A stretch of 64,000 bases of DNA from Limisphaerales bacterium (GCA_009773355.1 WRPG01000014.1:16216-80215); one strand, 5' to 3'. Counted from the stretch's first letter, positions 8,757-16,513 are shown. Notes: generated by a model from the letters alone, not told the origin. Made by a program: numbers and translations.

Positions 8757-9671
8757 CTACTTCTCGCTGAAGAGCGCCTCGGCGAATTGCTTCGCGTCGA
8801 AGGGCTGGAGGTCGTCGGGCTGCTCGCCGACGCCGATGAACTTGATGGGCAGGCCCAGCTCTTTCTGAATCGCCACGACCATCCCGCCCTTGCTGGTGCC
8901 GTCGAGCTTGGTGATGACGAGGCCGGTGAGGGTGACGGCCTTGTGAAACTCGCGCGCCTGCTGGAGCGCGTTCATGCCGGTCGTGGCGTCTAGGACGAGG
9001 AGGACTTCGTGCGGCGCGTCGGGGAGCTGCTTGCCCATCACGCGATGCACCTTCTGCAATTCCTTCATCAGGTTGCTCTTGGTGTGGAGGCGGCCGGCGG
9101 TGTCCACCAGCAGGTAATTCGCGCCGCGTGATTTCGCAGCGGAGATGGCATCGTGCGCGACGGCGGCGGGATCGGCGTGGTAAGCCCCGGCGACGACCTC
9201 GACCTTGAGGCGTGTGCCCCAGAGCTTGAGCTGCTCGATGGCGGCGGCGCGGAAGGTGTCGCAGGCGGCGAGGACGACGGACTTGCCCTGCGATTGCAGC
9301 AAGTGCGCGAGTTTCGCGGAGGTGGTGGTCTTGCCTGTGCCGTTGACGCCGACAATGGAGACGACGGTCAAGCCGTCTGGCTGGCGGCGGAGCGCGGCGT
9401 TGGTGGAGGACAGGCTGCGTTCAACTTCTGCCGTCGCGATGGCGAAGACATCGAGGCCGCCGCTGCCCTGCGACTCGTAGGCCTGCTTCACGGCGGACAA
9501 AATCTGCTGCGTCATCGCCATGCCAAGGTCGGCGGCGAGGAGGGCGTGTTCGAGCTGCTCCAGCGTCTGGCCGGTCAGCTTGGGCGAGCCGGTGACGATA
9601 CGCTTGATCTCGTGGCCCAGCTTGGCGGCGGTCTTGTGCAGGCCTTCCTTGATTTTGGAAAACAATCCCAT
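8757..9671 (-). CDS. ftsY: Signal recognition particle receptor FtsY
   Basis: This 304-residue SRP GTPase docks SRP-bound ribosomes at the membrane. The NG domain is complete. The N-domain helices begin MGLFSKIKEGLHKTAAKL. The G domain has the P-loop GVNGTGKTTTSAKLA, the DTFRAAAIEQL motif, the DTAGR switch and TKLDGTSKGG for guanine binding. It ends with the FIGVGEQPDDLQPFD motif diagnostic of FtsY. The acidic A domain found in E. coli is absent, which is common outside enterics. It is leftward, followed by the PHP gene in the opposite sense of coordinate order (PHP and nusB lie upstream on the same strand). Confidence 0.96.
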   Translation of the reverse strand: MGLFSKIKEGLHKTAAKLGHEIKRIVTGSPKLTGQTLEQLEHALLAADLGMAMTQQILSAVKQAYESQGSGGLDVFAIATAEVERSLSSTNAALRRQPDGLTVVSIVGVNGTGKTTTSAKLAHLLQSQGKSVVLAACDTFRAAAIEQLKLWGTRLKVEVVAGAYHADPAAVAHDAISAAKSRGANYLLVDTAGRLHTKSNLMKELQKVHRVMGKQLPDAPHEVLLVLDATTGMNALQQAREFHKAVTLTGLVITKLDGTSKGGMVVAIQKELGLPIKFIGVGEQPDDLQPFDAKQFAEALFSEK

Positions 9672-9733
9672 GGGTGCGTGGTGCGTGGTGCGTGCGGAAG
9701 TCGCGGACTTGGAGCGGCGGGGGAAGAATCAGT

Positions 9734-10576
9734 TCACGCTGCGGCCAGCGTCTTCTCCCTTATGGCGCGGGCGCGGGCTTCGAGCTGGCGGACGTGGATG
9801 ACCGGCAGCTTGATGCCGCCCATGAGCGGCCGGCCTTTGTTCATGCCGTGGCAGTCGGAGCCGCCGGTGATGGCCAAGCCATAGTGCTCGGCCAGCAGCA
9901 GGTAGTGCTGGCTGGCGGCGGTGGAGTGGCGCGTGTGGAAGCATTCGATGCCGTCAATCCCGGCCTCGACCAGCGGCGGGATGATGTCGTCGCTCTTGTT
10001 CAGCGCGGGATGCGCGATGACCGCAACGCCGCCGGCATGGTGGATCAGCTCGATGGCCTCGTAGGCGGAAATCTTGAACTTCGGCACCCACGCGGGCCGG
10101 TGCTTCTTGAGGAAGCGCTCGAACGCCTCGTCCATTGAACCGCACAGCCCCGCCTGCACCAGCGCGCGGGCGACGTGCGGCCGGCCCGGCGACTCGCACT
10201 TGGCGATGGCGAAGACGGCCTCGGCCTGGAGCGGAATTCCCTGCGCCTGCAAACGCGCCGCCATCTCGTGGATGCGCTGCTGCCGGGCGCGCTGGAACTT
10301 CACCAAGTTGGAGAGAAAGTGCGCGTCGGTCGGGTCCAGAAAATAGCCGAGGATGTGCACTTCCACGCCATCCACCTCGCCGGTCAGCTCCGTGGCTTGC
10401 ACGAACTCGATGCCCAGCCGCGCGCACTCGGCGGCCATCCGCGCGCAGCCGGCGACCGTGTCGTGGTCGGTCAGCGCCACGCAGGCGAGCTGGTGCCGGT
10501 GCGCCGCCTGCGCCATCTCTTCCGGGGAGAACGTCCCGTCCGAGAAGGTCGTGTGCATGTGAAGGTCGGCGAACAT
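9734..10576 (-). CDS. PHP-domain phosphoesterase (YciV/RNase AM-like)
   Basis: This 280-residue protein belongs to the PHP family of metal-dependent phosphoesterases. The four metal-binding motifs are present: DLHMHTTFSDG near the N-terminus, ALTDHDT, VIAHPAL and GGSDCHG near the C-terminus. The overall length and motif spacing match the YciV/TrpH group, which includes 3',5'-nucleoside bisphosphate phosphatase and 5'-3' exonuclease (RNase AM) members. Its position between nusB and ftsY suggests co-transcription with them. The substrate is inferred from the family only. Confidence 0.88.
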   Translation of the reverse strand: MFADLHMHTTFSDGTFSPEEMAQAAHRHQLACVALTDHDTVAGCARMAAECARLGIEFVQATELTGEVDGVEVHILGYFLDPTDAHFLSNLVKFQRARQQRIHEMAARLQAQGIPLQAEAVFAIAKCESPGRPHVARALVQAGLCGSMDEAFERFLKKHRPAWVPKFKISAYEAIELIHHAGGVAVIAHPALNKSDDIIPPLVEAGIDGIECFHTRHSTAASQHYLLLAEHYGLAITGGSDCHGMNKGRPLMGGIKLPVIHVRQLEARARAIREKTLAAA

Positions 10577-10586
10577 GGCGGCGTGG

Positions 10587-11099
10587 TCAGGACTTGGTCA
10601 CAGGGCCGCGCGCGGGGCGCATGAGTCCGCCGCGCACCTTGTCGAGGATGCCGTTGACGAACTTGCCGCTGTCGTCGGTGGAGAATTTCTTCGCGATGTC
10701 CACCGCCTCGTTGATGCTGACCACGGGCGGGATGTCGTCGCGATGCAGCATCTCGAAGATGGCGAGGCGGAGGATGTTCCGGTCCACGGCGGCCATGCGG
10801 GGGAGGTCCCAGTTTTTCGCGTGCTGGGTGATGACGGCGTCCACCTCGGCGCGGTGCTGGAGGGTGCCCTTGATGAGCGGGTCGGCAAAAAGGCGGAGCG
10901 CCGCCTCGGCGGTGGTGGGCGGGGGCAGTTCGATTTGCTCGCCCCAGGTCGCCTTGCCATCGGAGGCCTGGGCGAGCGCGGCGCGGCGTTGCGAGTCCCA
11001 AAACTGGTCGAGCGCCTCGTCGAGCTTGTCCGGGGCGTTCAAATCACATTGAAAGAGAAACTGGACGGCACGTTCCCGCGCCTCGCGTCGCATTCCCAT
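10587..11099 (-). CDS. nusB: Transcription antitermination factor NusB
   Basis: The 170-residue all-helical protein carries the NusB hallmarks. The N-terminus [19 protein letters not shown] binds boxA RNA. The C-terminal half has [14 protein letters not shown] followed by [29 protein letters not shown]. NusB pairs with S10 (NusE) on rRNA boxA elements. It is slightly longer than E. coli NusB (139 residues) because of an insertion around residue 30-60. It starts the leftward group nusB - PHP - ftsY. Its start lies about 70 bases from the left attachment site of the prophage, so the prophage did not interrupt it. Confidence 0.93.
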   Translation of the reverse strand: MGMRREARERAVQFLFQCDLNAPDKLDEALDQFWDSQRRAALAQASDGKATWGEQIELPPPTTAEAALRLFADPLIKGTLQHRAEVDAVITQHAKNWDLPRMAAVDRNILRLAIFEMLHRDDIPPVVSINEAVDIAKKFSTDDSGKFVNGILDKVRGGLMRPARGPVTKS

Positions 11100-11170
11100 G
11101 CGGCGAGCATAAACCGGCGGGAGCAGGGCGGAAGCCTTTTTTCCAACCCGGGTGAAAGGGAGCGGGAAAG

Positions 11171-11216
11171 TGGTGCACCCGCCAGGAGTTGAACCTGGAA
11201 CCTGCTGATCCGTAGT
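11171..11216. repeat. Left attachment site (attL), 46-bp copy of tRNA-Arg 3' end
   Basis: These 46 bases are identical to 20267-20312, the 3' part of the intact tRNA-Arg gene from the CCA end back through the anticodon loop. Identity stops at cgtagt, where the left copy continues tggctaag and the tRNA continues cagccgct. This is the partial tRNA left behind by site-specific integration. The likely strand exchange is in the anticodon region, as is usual for tyrosine integrases. Confidence 0.93.
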
Positions 11217-11297
11217 TGGCTAAGAAGGAAACTTCACCAGCGGTCGGGAGGGGTCAAAACCTTGCTAATTAAGGACAAAACGAGTGCTTGCAGCTCG

Positions 11298-12503
11298 TCA
11301 CGAAACTTCACGGGCAGGCGTTCGCCTGGTATTCTGGAAGGTATGCCACGCCGGTTTGCCTTTTACGGGTAGGAAGCTTATTTCTGAGCCTCCGCGCCAG
11401 TTGGGTGGGACCGCTCCATAGGTCGAGGCAATGATGGCGGCTCCGGTGCGGTCCCCGATTTCAGCGGCAATCTGTCCGTCGCTGATCCCTTGGGACCGTC
11501 GCACGGTCACAAAGAAGGCTCTGAGGCCGTGCGCCGTCCTTTTTGCCTGGCAGACGACGGGACTAATCCTTCGGAGGGCATGGCTGAGGGCGCAATCGTC
11601 CACGGGCTGGGTCGGGTCGTCGGGGGACGGAAAATACCAGGGAGAGGACGGAAAGCGGCTCCTGCGCCAAGCGGCGAGCGCGGTGAGGCATTTCTGTAAG
11701 GCTGGATGAATCATCGCGAACGGGTTCACCCCGCCTTTGGACCGGCGCAGCCAAAGCCACTCCTTTTCGACGAAGCCGGGTTCCTTGGGTTTGGCATTCC
11801 ATTGGAGCCTGAGCGCCTCGGACGTTCGCGTTCCCGTCATTGCTTGGAGGAGGAGTTGCCAGCCGAGCACTTCGGACTTGGGCGACTCGAAAAGCGTCGC
11901 GGCCAGCGTGTGCAGCTCGTCGCCGGATGCCGGCGCGAATTCCCGGCAGTGTCTCGCCTTGGAAGCCTGGTAGAAGCGTGGCCGGCTGCTCGACAGTGGG
12001 TTGTGCGGTGCCAGGCCCTGCAGCACGCCAAAGTGAAGCGCGGTCGAGAGCGTCGAAAGCTCCATGTCAATGGACCTGCCGCCGTCCGTGCCGCGCGGCA
12101 TTTCCTTCCGGCGATGTGAGGCGTAAGCCTGGCACGTCGCTGGGGTTATTTCCGCCGGCGTTTTGGGTCCCCACCAGGCGGAGAGCTTCTCGACGTGCTT
12201 TTTTGTGTCGTAAGGAATCTCTCCTCGATGCTCGCCGCTGCGTTTGGGTCCCCCGGCCGAAAGCCAGGCATCGAGAATTGCTCTTACAAGGACAATTGGC
12301 TTGTGGGTGTAGGGGTCTTCGGCCAGGCCAAACCTGGAGCGCCCCTGGAGCGTTCGCTTCGCGGCGAGTTCCTCCTTCGCGATCTTGATGGACCGTGCCA
12401 GCAGCACGCGGAAGGTTCGCCTGCCGTGGATGGTGGGCCGTTCGTAAAGGTGGCCCGTCCTGGAATCGCGGTAGATGCCTTCGGCAACGCGCGTGTAGCT
12501 CAT
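11298..12503 (-). CDS. int: Tyrosine recombinase, prophage integrase
   Basis: This 401-residue protein is the likely integrase of the inovirus prophage. Catalytic residues visible in order are R226 (TGTRTSEALRL), K256 in the beta-hairpin RRSKGG, H325 and R328 (HGLRAFF), and the tyrosine nucleophile Y362 (ASTYGAV). The usual second histidine position appears as GDRTG. An N-terminal SAM-like core-binding region precedes the catalytic domain. I start at MSYTRVAEGIYRD; this ATG overlaps the stop of the upstream DUF2726 gene by four bases, which indicates coupling. The gene points toward the left attachment site about 80 bases away, as expected for an integrase. Confidence 0.92.
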   Translation of the reverse strand: MSYTRVAEGIYRDSRTGHLYERPTIHGRRTFRVLLARSIKIAKEELAAKRTLQGRSRFGLAEDPYTHKPIVLVRAILDAWLSAGGPKRSGEHRGEIPYDTKKHVEKLSAWWGPKTPAEITPATCQAYASHRRKEMPRGTDGGRSIDMELSTLSTALHFGVLQGLAPHNPLSSSRPRFYQASKARHCREFAPASGDELHTLAATLFESPKSEVLGWQLLLQAMTGTRTSEALRLQWNAKPKEPGFVEKEWLWLRRSKGGVNPFAMIHPALQKCLTALAAWRRSRFPSSPWYFPSPDDPTQPVDDCALSHALRRISPVVCQAKRTAHGLRAFFVTVRRSQGISDGQIAAEIGDRTGAAIIASTYGAVPPNWRGGSEISFLPVKGKPAWHTFQNTRRTPAREVS

Positions 12504-13063
12504 GCTGCAATGCCCAGTTCTTGGAGGATGATGCGGCGTGTTTCTGGCTGCGAGTAGGACGGCTGGCACTCGATGTGCAAGATGCGCAAACCGGCTTCGG
12601 TGAAAGCTTGGTCAATGAGCTGGTCGCGTTTCCGCCTGTCTGCCCGGTCGTGGCTGCGGTCGTCGAGTTCAACGATTCCGGCGACTTCTAGCGAGGCTGA
12701 ATGACACAGGACGAAGTCCACATGCTTCTGAGCAATTGCATTCCAAGCCTTGGCCCCGTTGGACGAGTAGCGGTGTTCAATCGGATTGATGAGGTCCGTA
12801 ACACGCATCTTCGGAAAAACGACCAGCTCGGGATAAACGGCATGTGCCAGCGCGGCGTAAAAATTTAGTTCCGCCTTGGTCAAAACTCCTCCGGTGCGCT
12901 TGTATCGAGGGGCATCTTCCTGATTGGCCGATTCTGCTGTTCTTGGTTCTAGGTCTGAACGTCGGACGCCAAGTTTCTTGAGAACTAGAAACATGACTCC
13001 GATGCCTAGTCCTAGGACGACGACGATCAGGAAGGGCCCCAAGATAAACCACAGTGAGTTCAT
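12500..13063 (-). CDS. Membrane-anchored DUF2726 protein
   Basis: This 187-residue protein has one N-terminal membrane span (WFILGPFLIVVVLGLGIGVM) and a cytoplasmic DUF2726 domain at about 60-185. The family pattern is clear: LTKAELNFYAALAHAVYPE, then VFPKMRVTDLI, then KHVDFVLCHSASLEVAGIVE and LDDRSHDRADRRKRD. DUF2726 is related to restriction-endonuclease-like folds, but nuclease activity of this protein is not established. It overlaps the integrase start by ATGA, so both form one leftward unit. It may be a cargo gene rather than a virion or integration gene; that is inference. Confidence 0.8.
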   Translation of the reverse strand: MNSLWFILGPFLIVVVLGLGIGVMFLVLKKLGVRRSDLEPRTAESANQEDAPRYKRTGGVLTKAELNFYAALAHAVYPELVVFPKMRVTDLINPIEHRYSSNGAKAWNAIAQKHVDFVLCHSASLEVAGIVELDDRSHDRADRRKRDQLIDQAFTEAGLRILHIECQPSYSQPETRRIILQELGIAA

Positions 13064-13091
13064 TTGAAGTTAACGAAAATGACGTTGCCAG

Positions 13092-13298
13092 TTAAGCGGC
13101 ACGTCGAGCCTTGGGGGGTTCAGTAACACTCGAATGTTTGCTGAGGAGCTTCGCTTCGAGTGCCGGCAAACCTTCTTCAATGGCCTTCCGAGCGATTTGG
13201 GAAAGCGTCCTGTCGTCTGCTTTCGCTAATCGCTCAAGGCGTTCCCTCGTTTCTGTGTCCAACCGCACCCCCAGCGTTTCGGACTTCAGGGTCTTCAT
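13092..13298 (-). CDS. Ribbon-helix-helix DNA-binding protein
   Basis: The 68-residue protein MKTLKSETLGVRLDTETRER... has the CopG/Arc ribbon-helix-helix pattern. A short strand (TLGVRLD) is followed by two helices (ETRERLERLAKA and TLSQIARKAIEEGL). Such proteins act as dimers on palindromic operators. I use the ATG at 13298, although the frame is open for 24 more codons upstream, because the family fold begins there. It is transcribed toward the DUF2726 and integrase genes and diverges from the rightward phage genes, so it is a good candidate for the prophage repressor or antitoxin-like regulator. Confidence 0.75.
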   Translation of the reverse strand: MKTLKSETLGVRLDTETRERLERLAKADDRTLSQIARKAIEEGLPALEAKLLSKHSSVTEPPKARRAA

Positions 13299-13399
13299 GG
13301 CTGGACTTTCATGGAAAACCGGCGTGCAAGCAAAAATAATTCTTGCAACGATGTTCAACATTGATAACAATGCAAATCATGCAAACCGAATCGCCCTAC
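13299..13399. promoter_or_regulatory. Divergent control region of the prophage
   Basis: About 100 bases separate the leftward ribbon-helix-helix gene and the rightward HTH gene. The stretch 13330-13382 is markedly AT-rich for this window and contains ttgcaacgatgttcaacatt and aacaatgcaaatcatgcaaa, with TTGCA at one side and TGCAA at the other as an imperfect dyad. A -35-like TTGCAA at 13343 lies 16 bases before TAACAA. This is where divergent lysogeny/replication promoters and operators would be expected. Exact promoter hexamers are uncertain. Confidence 0.4.
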
Positions 13400-13681
13400 A
13401 TGACGCGGACTGAGGCGGCTGCCTGGTTGCGTTGTTCGGTGGAGACGGTGGACCGGGAAATCACCCGGCGAGGCTGGAAGACTTTCCTGCACAACCGGCG
13501 CGTTTTGGTCAGGCGCTCGGACGTGGAGGCATCGGTAAAACCGCAAAACAAGAGACTGAAAAATGAGCACGAAAACCAAGCGCAAGCGCAAATCTCGGCA
13601 GACTCGCGGCGCGGTCAAGAAGCTGGGGGTCTTCCTCCAGGGCGGCCGTTCGTTCACCGTGCGGCTGTTCACCAAAACTAA
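13370..13681 (+). CDS. Small helix-turn-helix protein, excisionase/AlpA-like
   Basis: The N-terminal half reads MTRTEAAAWLRCSVETVDRE followed by a wing-like GWKTFLHNRRVLVRRSDVEA. This is the MerR-like winged HTH found in excisionases and phage regulators (helix-turn-helix 17 type). The start is uncertain: ATG codons lie at 13370, 13379 and 13400, none with a good ribosome-binding site. The C-terminal part after about residue 65 is low-complexity and overlaps the next gene in another frame, so the real gene may end up shorter in function. Divergent from the ribbon-helix-helix gene, it is the first rightward prophage gene. Confidence 0.65.
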   Translation: MQIMQTESPYMTRTEAAAWLRCSVETVDREITRRGWKTFLHNRRVLVRRSDVEASVKPQNKRLKNEHENQAQAQISADSRRGQEAGGLPPGRPFVHRAAVHQN

Positions 13682-13838
13682 GCGCGGGCCCGAATTGCAG
13701 TTCCGCGAGAAATGGTCCCGCAGTCCCTCCGTTTTGTCCCTCGCTGAAGCTGTTGGCATCGCCGAGCGGCTCCAGTTCGGTCTGCTGCCTCTCGGCTCGG
13801 AAACCTCTGACCTTCACCAGAATGGCCGCAACCCATGA
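13563..13838 (+). CDS. Basic small prophage protein of unknown function
   Basis: The 91-residue product begins MSTKTKRKRKSRQTRGAVKK and is strongly basic in its first 50 residues. No family is recognised. It overlaps the 3' end of the HTH gene by about 118 bases in a different frame. The next gene starts 7 bases after its stop, and codon use has the GC-rich third position expected of coding sequence here. A nucleic-acid-binding role would fit the charge, but that is inference. Confidence 0.5.
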   Translation: MSTKTKRKRKSRQTRGAVKKLGVFLQGGRSFTVRLFTKTKRGPELQFREKWSRSPSVLSLAEAVGIAERLQFGLLPLGSETSDLHQNGRNP

Positions 13839-13844
13839 CCTGCG

Positions 13845-14147
13845 ATGAAATCCAAATTTGTGGCCGAGCAATTCGACTTCCCCTTCATGGGCTGCGTGAC
13901 GGTGGAGCGTTCCTCAACGGCAGCGGAGAGGTTTGGGCAATACGCGCGTGGGGAATTGAGCGAGTCGGGCATCAGCCGACACGTGAGCAGTTGGAATCCG
14001 CCGCTGCGGTCGCGGCTCACGAAGCCGAAGGACTGGGTGCGGTTGGCGGGCCTTGCGCTCTTGTGGAAGCGGACGCCACGCGGCACGCCGCAAAAGTTGC
14101 GGCTGGTCAGTGTGAGAATCGGGAAGGCGGTGCTTCGTGACTCCTGA
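13845..14147 (+). CDS. Hypothetical prophage protein
   Basis: This 100-residue protein starts MKSKFVAEQFDFPFMGC and is basic in its second half (PPLRSRLTKPKDWVRLAG, then LWKRTPRGTPQKLRL). Third codon positions are rich in G and C, which favours this frame over the overlapping one. It has no signal peptide or obvious membrane span. Its last bases overlap the GTG start of the following gene, so the two are probably translated in a coupled way. No function is assigned. Confidence 0.5.
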   Translation: MKSKFVAEQFDFPFMGCVTVERSSTAAERFGQYARGELSESGISRHVSSWNPPLRSRLTKPKDWVRLAGLALLWKRTPRGTPQKLRLVSVRIGKAVLRDS

Positions 14148-14352
14148 ACAAGCGCAAGTGTTGGACTGGATGATTCATTTTACGACTCACTGTCAGTGCA
14201 ATGGCATGGCTGGAATGTTTGCAGCCGACGAGGTTCTGAGGCTTGGGAAGCCAGTCGAGGAACTAAACCTTAAGGAGTTCTCCGAGGCCATCGAGCGTGG
14301 ATACGAAATCTATCGCCAGAAGTGGAACCAACTCAATGGAGGCGCGCCGTGA
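14137..14352 (+). CDS. Hypothetical small acidic prophage protein
   Basis: The 71-residue product MTPEQAQVLDWMIHFTTHCQ... starts at a GTG that overlaps the end of the preceding gene. It looks wholly helical and slightly acidic (FAADEVLRLGKPVEELNLKE). No family is recognised. Its stop overlaps the GTG start of the following gene, continuing the chain of overlapping small genes typical of compact filamentous phages. Confidence 0.5.
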   Translation: MTPEQAQVLDWMIHFTTHCQCNGMAGMFAADEVLRLGKPVEELNLKEFSEAIERGYEIYRQKWNQLNGGAP

Positions 14353-14594
14353 CGAGCGGTGAATTCTACTGGTTCACCAACGGCTTTGCTCTAGGCATGG
14401 CGTTTTTGGGCTTGCTAGTGCACTTCGGTTTTCGTCGGCACCGTGCGCGCATCGAGGCTGCCGCCAGGCCAACCGCGCCAGCGGCAGTCCCCCCGTCCGG
14501 GGAGAGGACAGAAGCAGCGGCTACCGGCGGAGGGAAGGAAACCGGTGCCCGACGCAACCAGCGGCTTCCAGGGCGCGAGGAAAGCCCTTCCTAG
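14349..14594 (+). CDS. Small single-span membrane protein of the prophage
   Basis: The 81-residue product begins with a GTG that overlaps the previous stop (GTGA). Residues 5-25 form one membrane span (FYWFTNGFALGMAFLGLLVH). A basic stretch follows (FRRHRARIEAAARP), then a Pro/Ala/Gly-rich tail. By topology it resembles small inner-membrane proteins of filamentous phages, but I cannot assign it to a specific one. Confidence 0.5.
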   Translation: MTSGEFYWFTNGFALGMAFLGLLVHFGFRRHRARIEAAARPTAPAAVPPSGERTEAAATGGGKETGARRNQRLPGREESPS

Positions 14595-14685
14595 AAGCAG
14601 TCTTTAATTTCCCCTCGTAGGGGCAAAACCGGCGCGGACGCCCGACCGCAACCGGACAAACAAGGGCCAGAAAGAACAAACCGAA

Positions 14686-15021
14686 ATGAAAACCAGTGAA
14701 CTGACTCCCGCACTGCTCAAGGGTGAACTGCTCGCCGTTGGCGAGCTGCTCGAATGGCAGGACGCGAAGGAGTTCCCAGCGAAGGACAAGCATCGGAATG
14801 AAATCCCCGGCAAGTTCAACGTGCGGAGCGTCGCCAAGGTGCTGCTCGGAACCGAAACCGTGGAAGTCGGAGACTTCCTCAAGGTCAAGCGGGCCACCGA
14901 AGCTCCTGCCCGGCCCGAATGGGCCAAGCCCCGCGCCCGCGTTGTCCTCAAGCTCAAGGGACTCAGCCGGACGGCCTACGGTGTCCGAGCCGACGGCGAA
15001 ATCATGCCTCTCGAAGCATGA
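14686..15021 (+). CDS. Putative single-stranded DNA-binding protein of the inovirus
   Basis: The 111-residue protein begins MKTSELTPALLKGELLAVGE. It is strand-rich with alternating hydrophobics (GKFNVRSVAKVLLGTETVEV, then RARVVLKLKGL and TAYGVRADGEI), compatible with an OB-fold. It lies directly upstream of the replication initiator, the usual place for the gene V-type ssDNA-binding protein of filamentous phages. There is no direct motif proof, so the function is inferred from position, size and predicted fold. A strong hairpin follows its stop. Confidence 0.5.
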   Translation: MKTSELTPALLKGELLAVGELLEWQDAKEFPAKDKHRNEIPGKFNVRSVAKVLLGTETVEVGDFLKVKRATEAPARPEWAKPRARVVLKLKGLSRTAYGVRADGEIMPLEA

Positions 15022-15026
15022 TTCTC

Positions 15027-15101
15027 AGGGAACCGGGGACGGCGCGGGAGGACGCGAAGCGGCCCCCGCGCCGGACCCCGGTTCCCTTCCTTGTCTTTTT
15101 G
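15027..15101 (+). terminator. Long GC-rich hairpin followed by a T-rich run
   Basis: The arms agggaaccgggg (15027-15038) and ccccggttccct (15076-15087) are exact complements. They continue, after a small internal loop, into ggcgcggg (15041-15048) and cccgcgcc (15065-15072). The bases after the hairpin are tccttgtctttttg. This could terminate transcription after the ssDNA-binding-type gene. Because it sits in a gap just before the replication initiator of a filamentous phage, it could also be a replication-origin or packaging hairpin. I cannot tell these apart from sequence. Confidence 0.7.
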
Positions 15102-15119
15102 TATCAACTCAACCGAATC

Positions 15120-16108
15120 ATGAGAAAAACGCCCACTCGCATAGGAGTGAAAGAAGCGAGACGGATTCGCTTCCTGCTCAAACTTTTCGCCCTGTTTTAC
15201 GTGACGGAAGCTGCCTGCAAGGAAGTGTCACGCGCCGCAGCTATCTTGCAAAAAAAGCGGAGACGCTCTTCCAAAACCTCGACCACATGATTGCCCGGAA
15301 CAGCATTCAAAGAGTCGGGTTTGTGACGCTGACCTTCGCGGAGAATCTGACCGACTACAAAGAGGCCCAACGCCGGCTGAACTCCTTTGCGACGCACGTC
15401 CTTCGGAACCTCTGCACCGAGTGGATCACGGCCGTTGAGCGACAGGCACGCGGCGCGATTCACTACCATCTGTGCGCCGTATTCACCGAAGACATCCGGA
15501 CGGGCTTCAACTTTGAGGCGTGCTGGGCGGCAGCCAACGAACGCCAGACGAATGGGCAGACCGTGGCTTTTCGTTCCTTCCAACGGGCCTACTTCCAAAG
15601 CGCCAATGCGGCTCTGAGGCGCGTTTGGGACACCATCCGGGCCAAGGCACCCCTCTACGGCTTCGGACGCTGTGAGACCCTGCCCGTGCGCAGCAACACG
15701 CAAGCCGTCGCCCGTTACGTCGGCGCGTATGTGGGCAAGGAAGCGGCCAAGCGAGACGTGCGCGACAAGGGCATGAGGTCAGTGCGCTACTCGCTCGAAG
15801 AACGCAAGGCGTCGGCACGGTTCTCCTGGGTGGACGGCGCGGGCAAGAACTGGCGGCTGGGCTGCTCCGTCTTTGCGTCGTTCGTTGGCAGCGGGGAATT
15901 CCGTGAAGTGCTGGGCGACCGTTGGGCTTGGTCGTGGCGTGAAGTCATCGGCGAATTCGGCCGGCATTTTGAACGCGCCTGCGAGTTGTTGCCGGCATAC
16001 CTCGAACGCTCCAGTGGCGGATTTCTCGAACACGATCTGCAATCCGCCTGCCTGCTTGCCCTACGGCTGAAGATGGAAGGAAAGGAAAAAGATGTATCGA
16101 ACCCCTAA
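15120..16108 (+). CDS. HUH-type rolling-circle replication initiator, frame interrupted
   Basis: The main frame (to 16108) carries the three motifs of rolling-circle initiators: motif 1 FVTLTF, motif 2 GAIHYHL (HUH metal site) near 15461, and motif 3 RYVGAYVGK with two tyrosines four apart near 15715. This is equivalent to inovirus pII. The main frame has no usual start codon between the upstream gene and ATG 15288, which would cut just before motif 1. A frame starting at ATG 15120 (MRKTPTRIGVKEARRIRFLL) runs into it at A_AAA_AAG (15251-15257), a -1 slippery sequence. In 15120-15250 that frame has the more coding-like base pattern. I therefore give 15120 as start, with a frameshift or one-base homopolymer error. 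Confidence 0.75.
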
Positions 16109-16292
16109 ATTCAAAGAGGCACGGCAAGCCTGTCGTTGGCACGCGTGCTGGTGGCAATTCTTCGCGCATGGCGGACGGCCCAACCTTTCGGCCAGGCAGA
16201 ACGCTGGATTCGCGAAGCTGCACCTGCAATGGGCCAAGGACGAACGCGACACCAAAAATCGAGAGGAGGCAGAATGCAGACTGCACCAATGA
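16092..16292 (+). CDS. Hypothetical small basic prophage protein
   Basis: The 66-residue product MYRTPKFKEARQACRWHACW... starts within the last 17 bases of the replication gene, which suggests coupling. It is rich in Trp, His, Arg and Lys, with no clear membrane span. No family is recognised. Codon positions look coding. Its end overlaps the next small gene by 19 bases. Confidence 0.45.
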   Translation: MYRTPKFKEARQACRWHACWWQFFAHGGRPNLSARQNAGFAKLHLQWAKDERDTKNREEAECRLHQ

Positions 16293-16513
16293 TGATTGTG
16301 GAGACGGAAGTTGGCTTCGCAGAAATGACGCGTCGCTTCGTTGCGATGCCTGTTCGCCTGGCGGCTACTTTCGACGGAGTTACACCGGAGGCCGTTTATG
16401 GCCGCATCAATCGGGGAAGACAGCCCTGGGCGAGCGTCTGGGGTGAGATTTGGGTTCTAAGGCCAAATTGTTATCTACTGGCTAACTCCCGCGCGACTGG
16501 AAATCACCGATAA
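16274..16513 (+). CDS. Hypothetical small prophage protein with strong ribosome-binding site
   Basis: The 79-residue product begins MQTAPMMIVETEVGFAEMTR. The purine-rich gagaggaggcaga directly before ATG 16274 is one of the best ribosome-binding sites in the prophage and fixes the start, although the frame stays open upstream. The middle (GVTPEAVYGRINRGRQPW) could be a short DNA-binding helix pair, but no family is recognised. It ends 72 bases before the coat protein start. Confidence 0.55.
   Translation: MQTAPMMIVETEVGFAEMTRRFVAMPVRLAATFDGVTPEAVYGRINRGRQPWASVWGEIWVLRPNCYLLANSRATGNHR

Noticed and set aside
9672..9733. Short GGTGCGT tandem repeat between ftsY and the PHP gene
   Set aside because: Only about three imperfect units; it does not resemble a regulatory or mobile element and may be chance.
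13835..14140. Alternative frame of 101 codons overlapping the 13845-14147 gene
   Set aside because: The 13845 frame has the more coding-like third-position pattern and links to the next gene by overlap.
14723..15287. An upstream start at 14723 for the replication initiator
   Set aside because: It would overlap the ssDNA-binding-type gene over its full length and pass through the hairpin, with non-family-like sequence. Codon positions before 15250 favour other frames.
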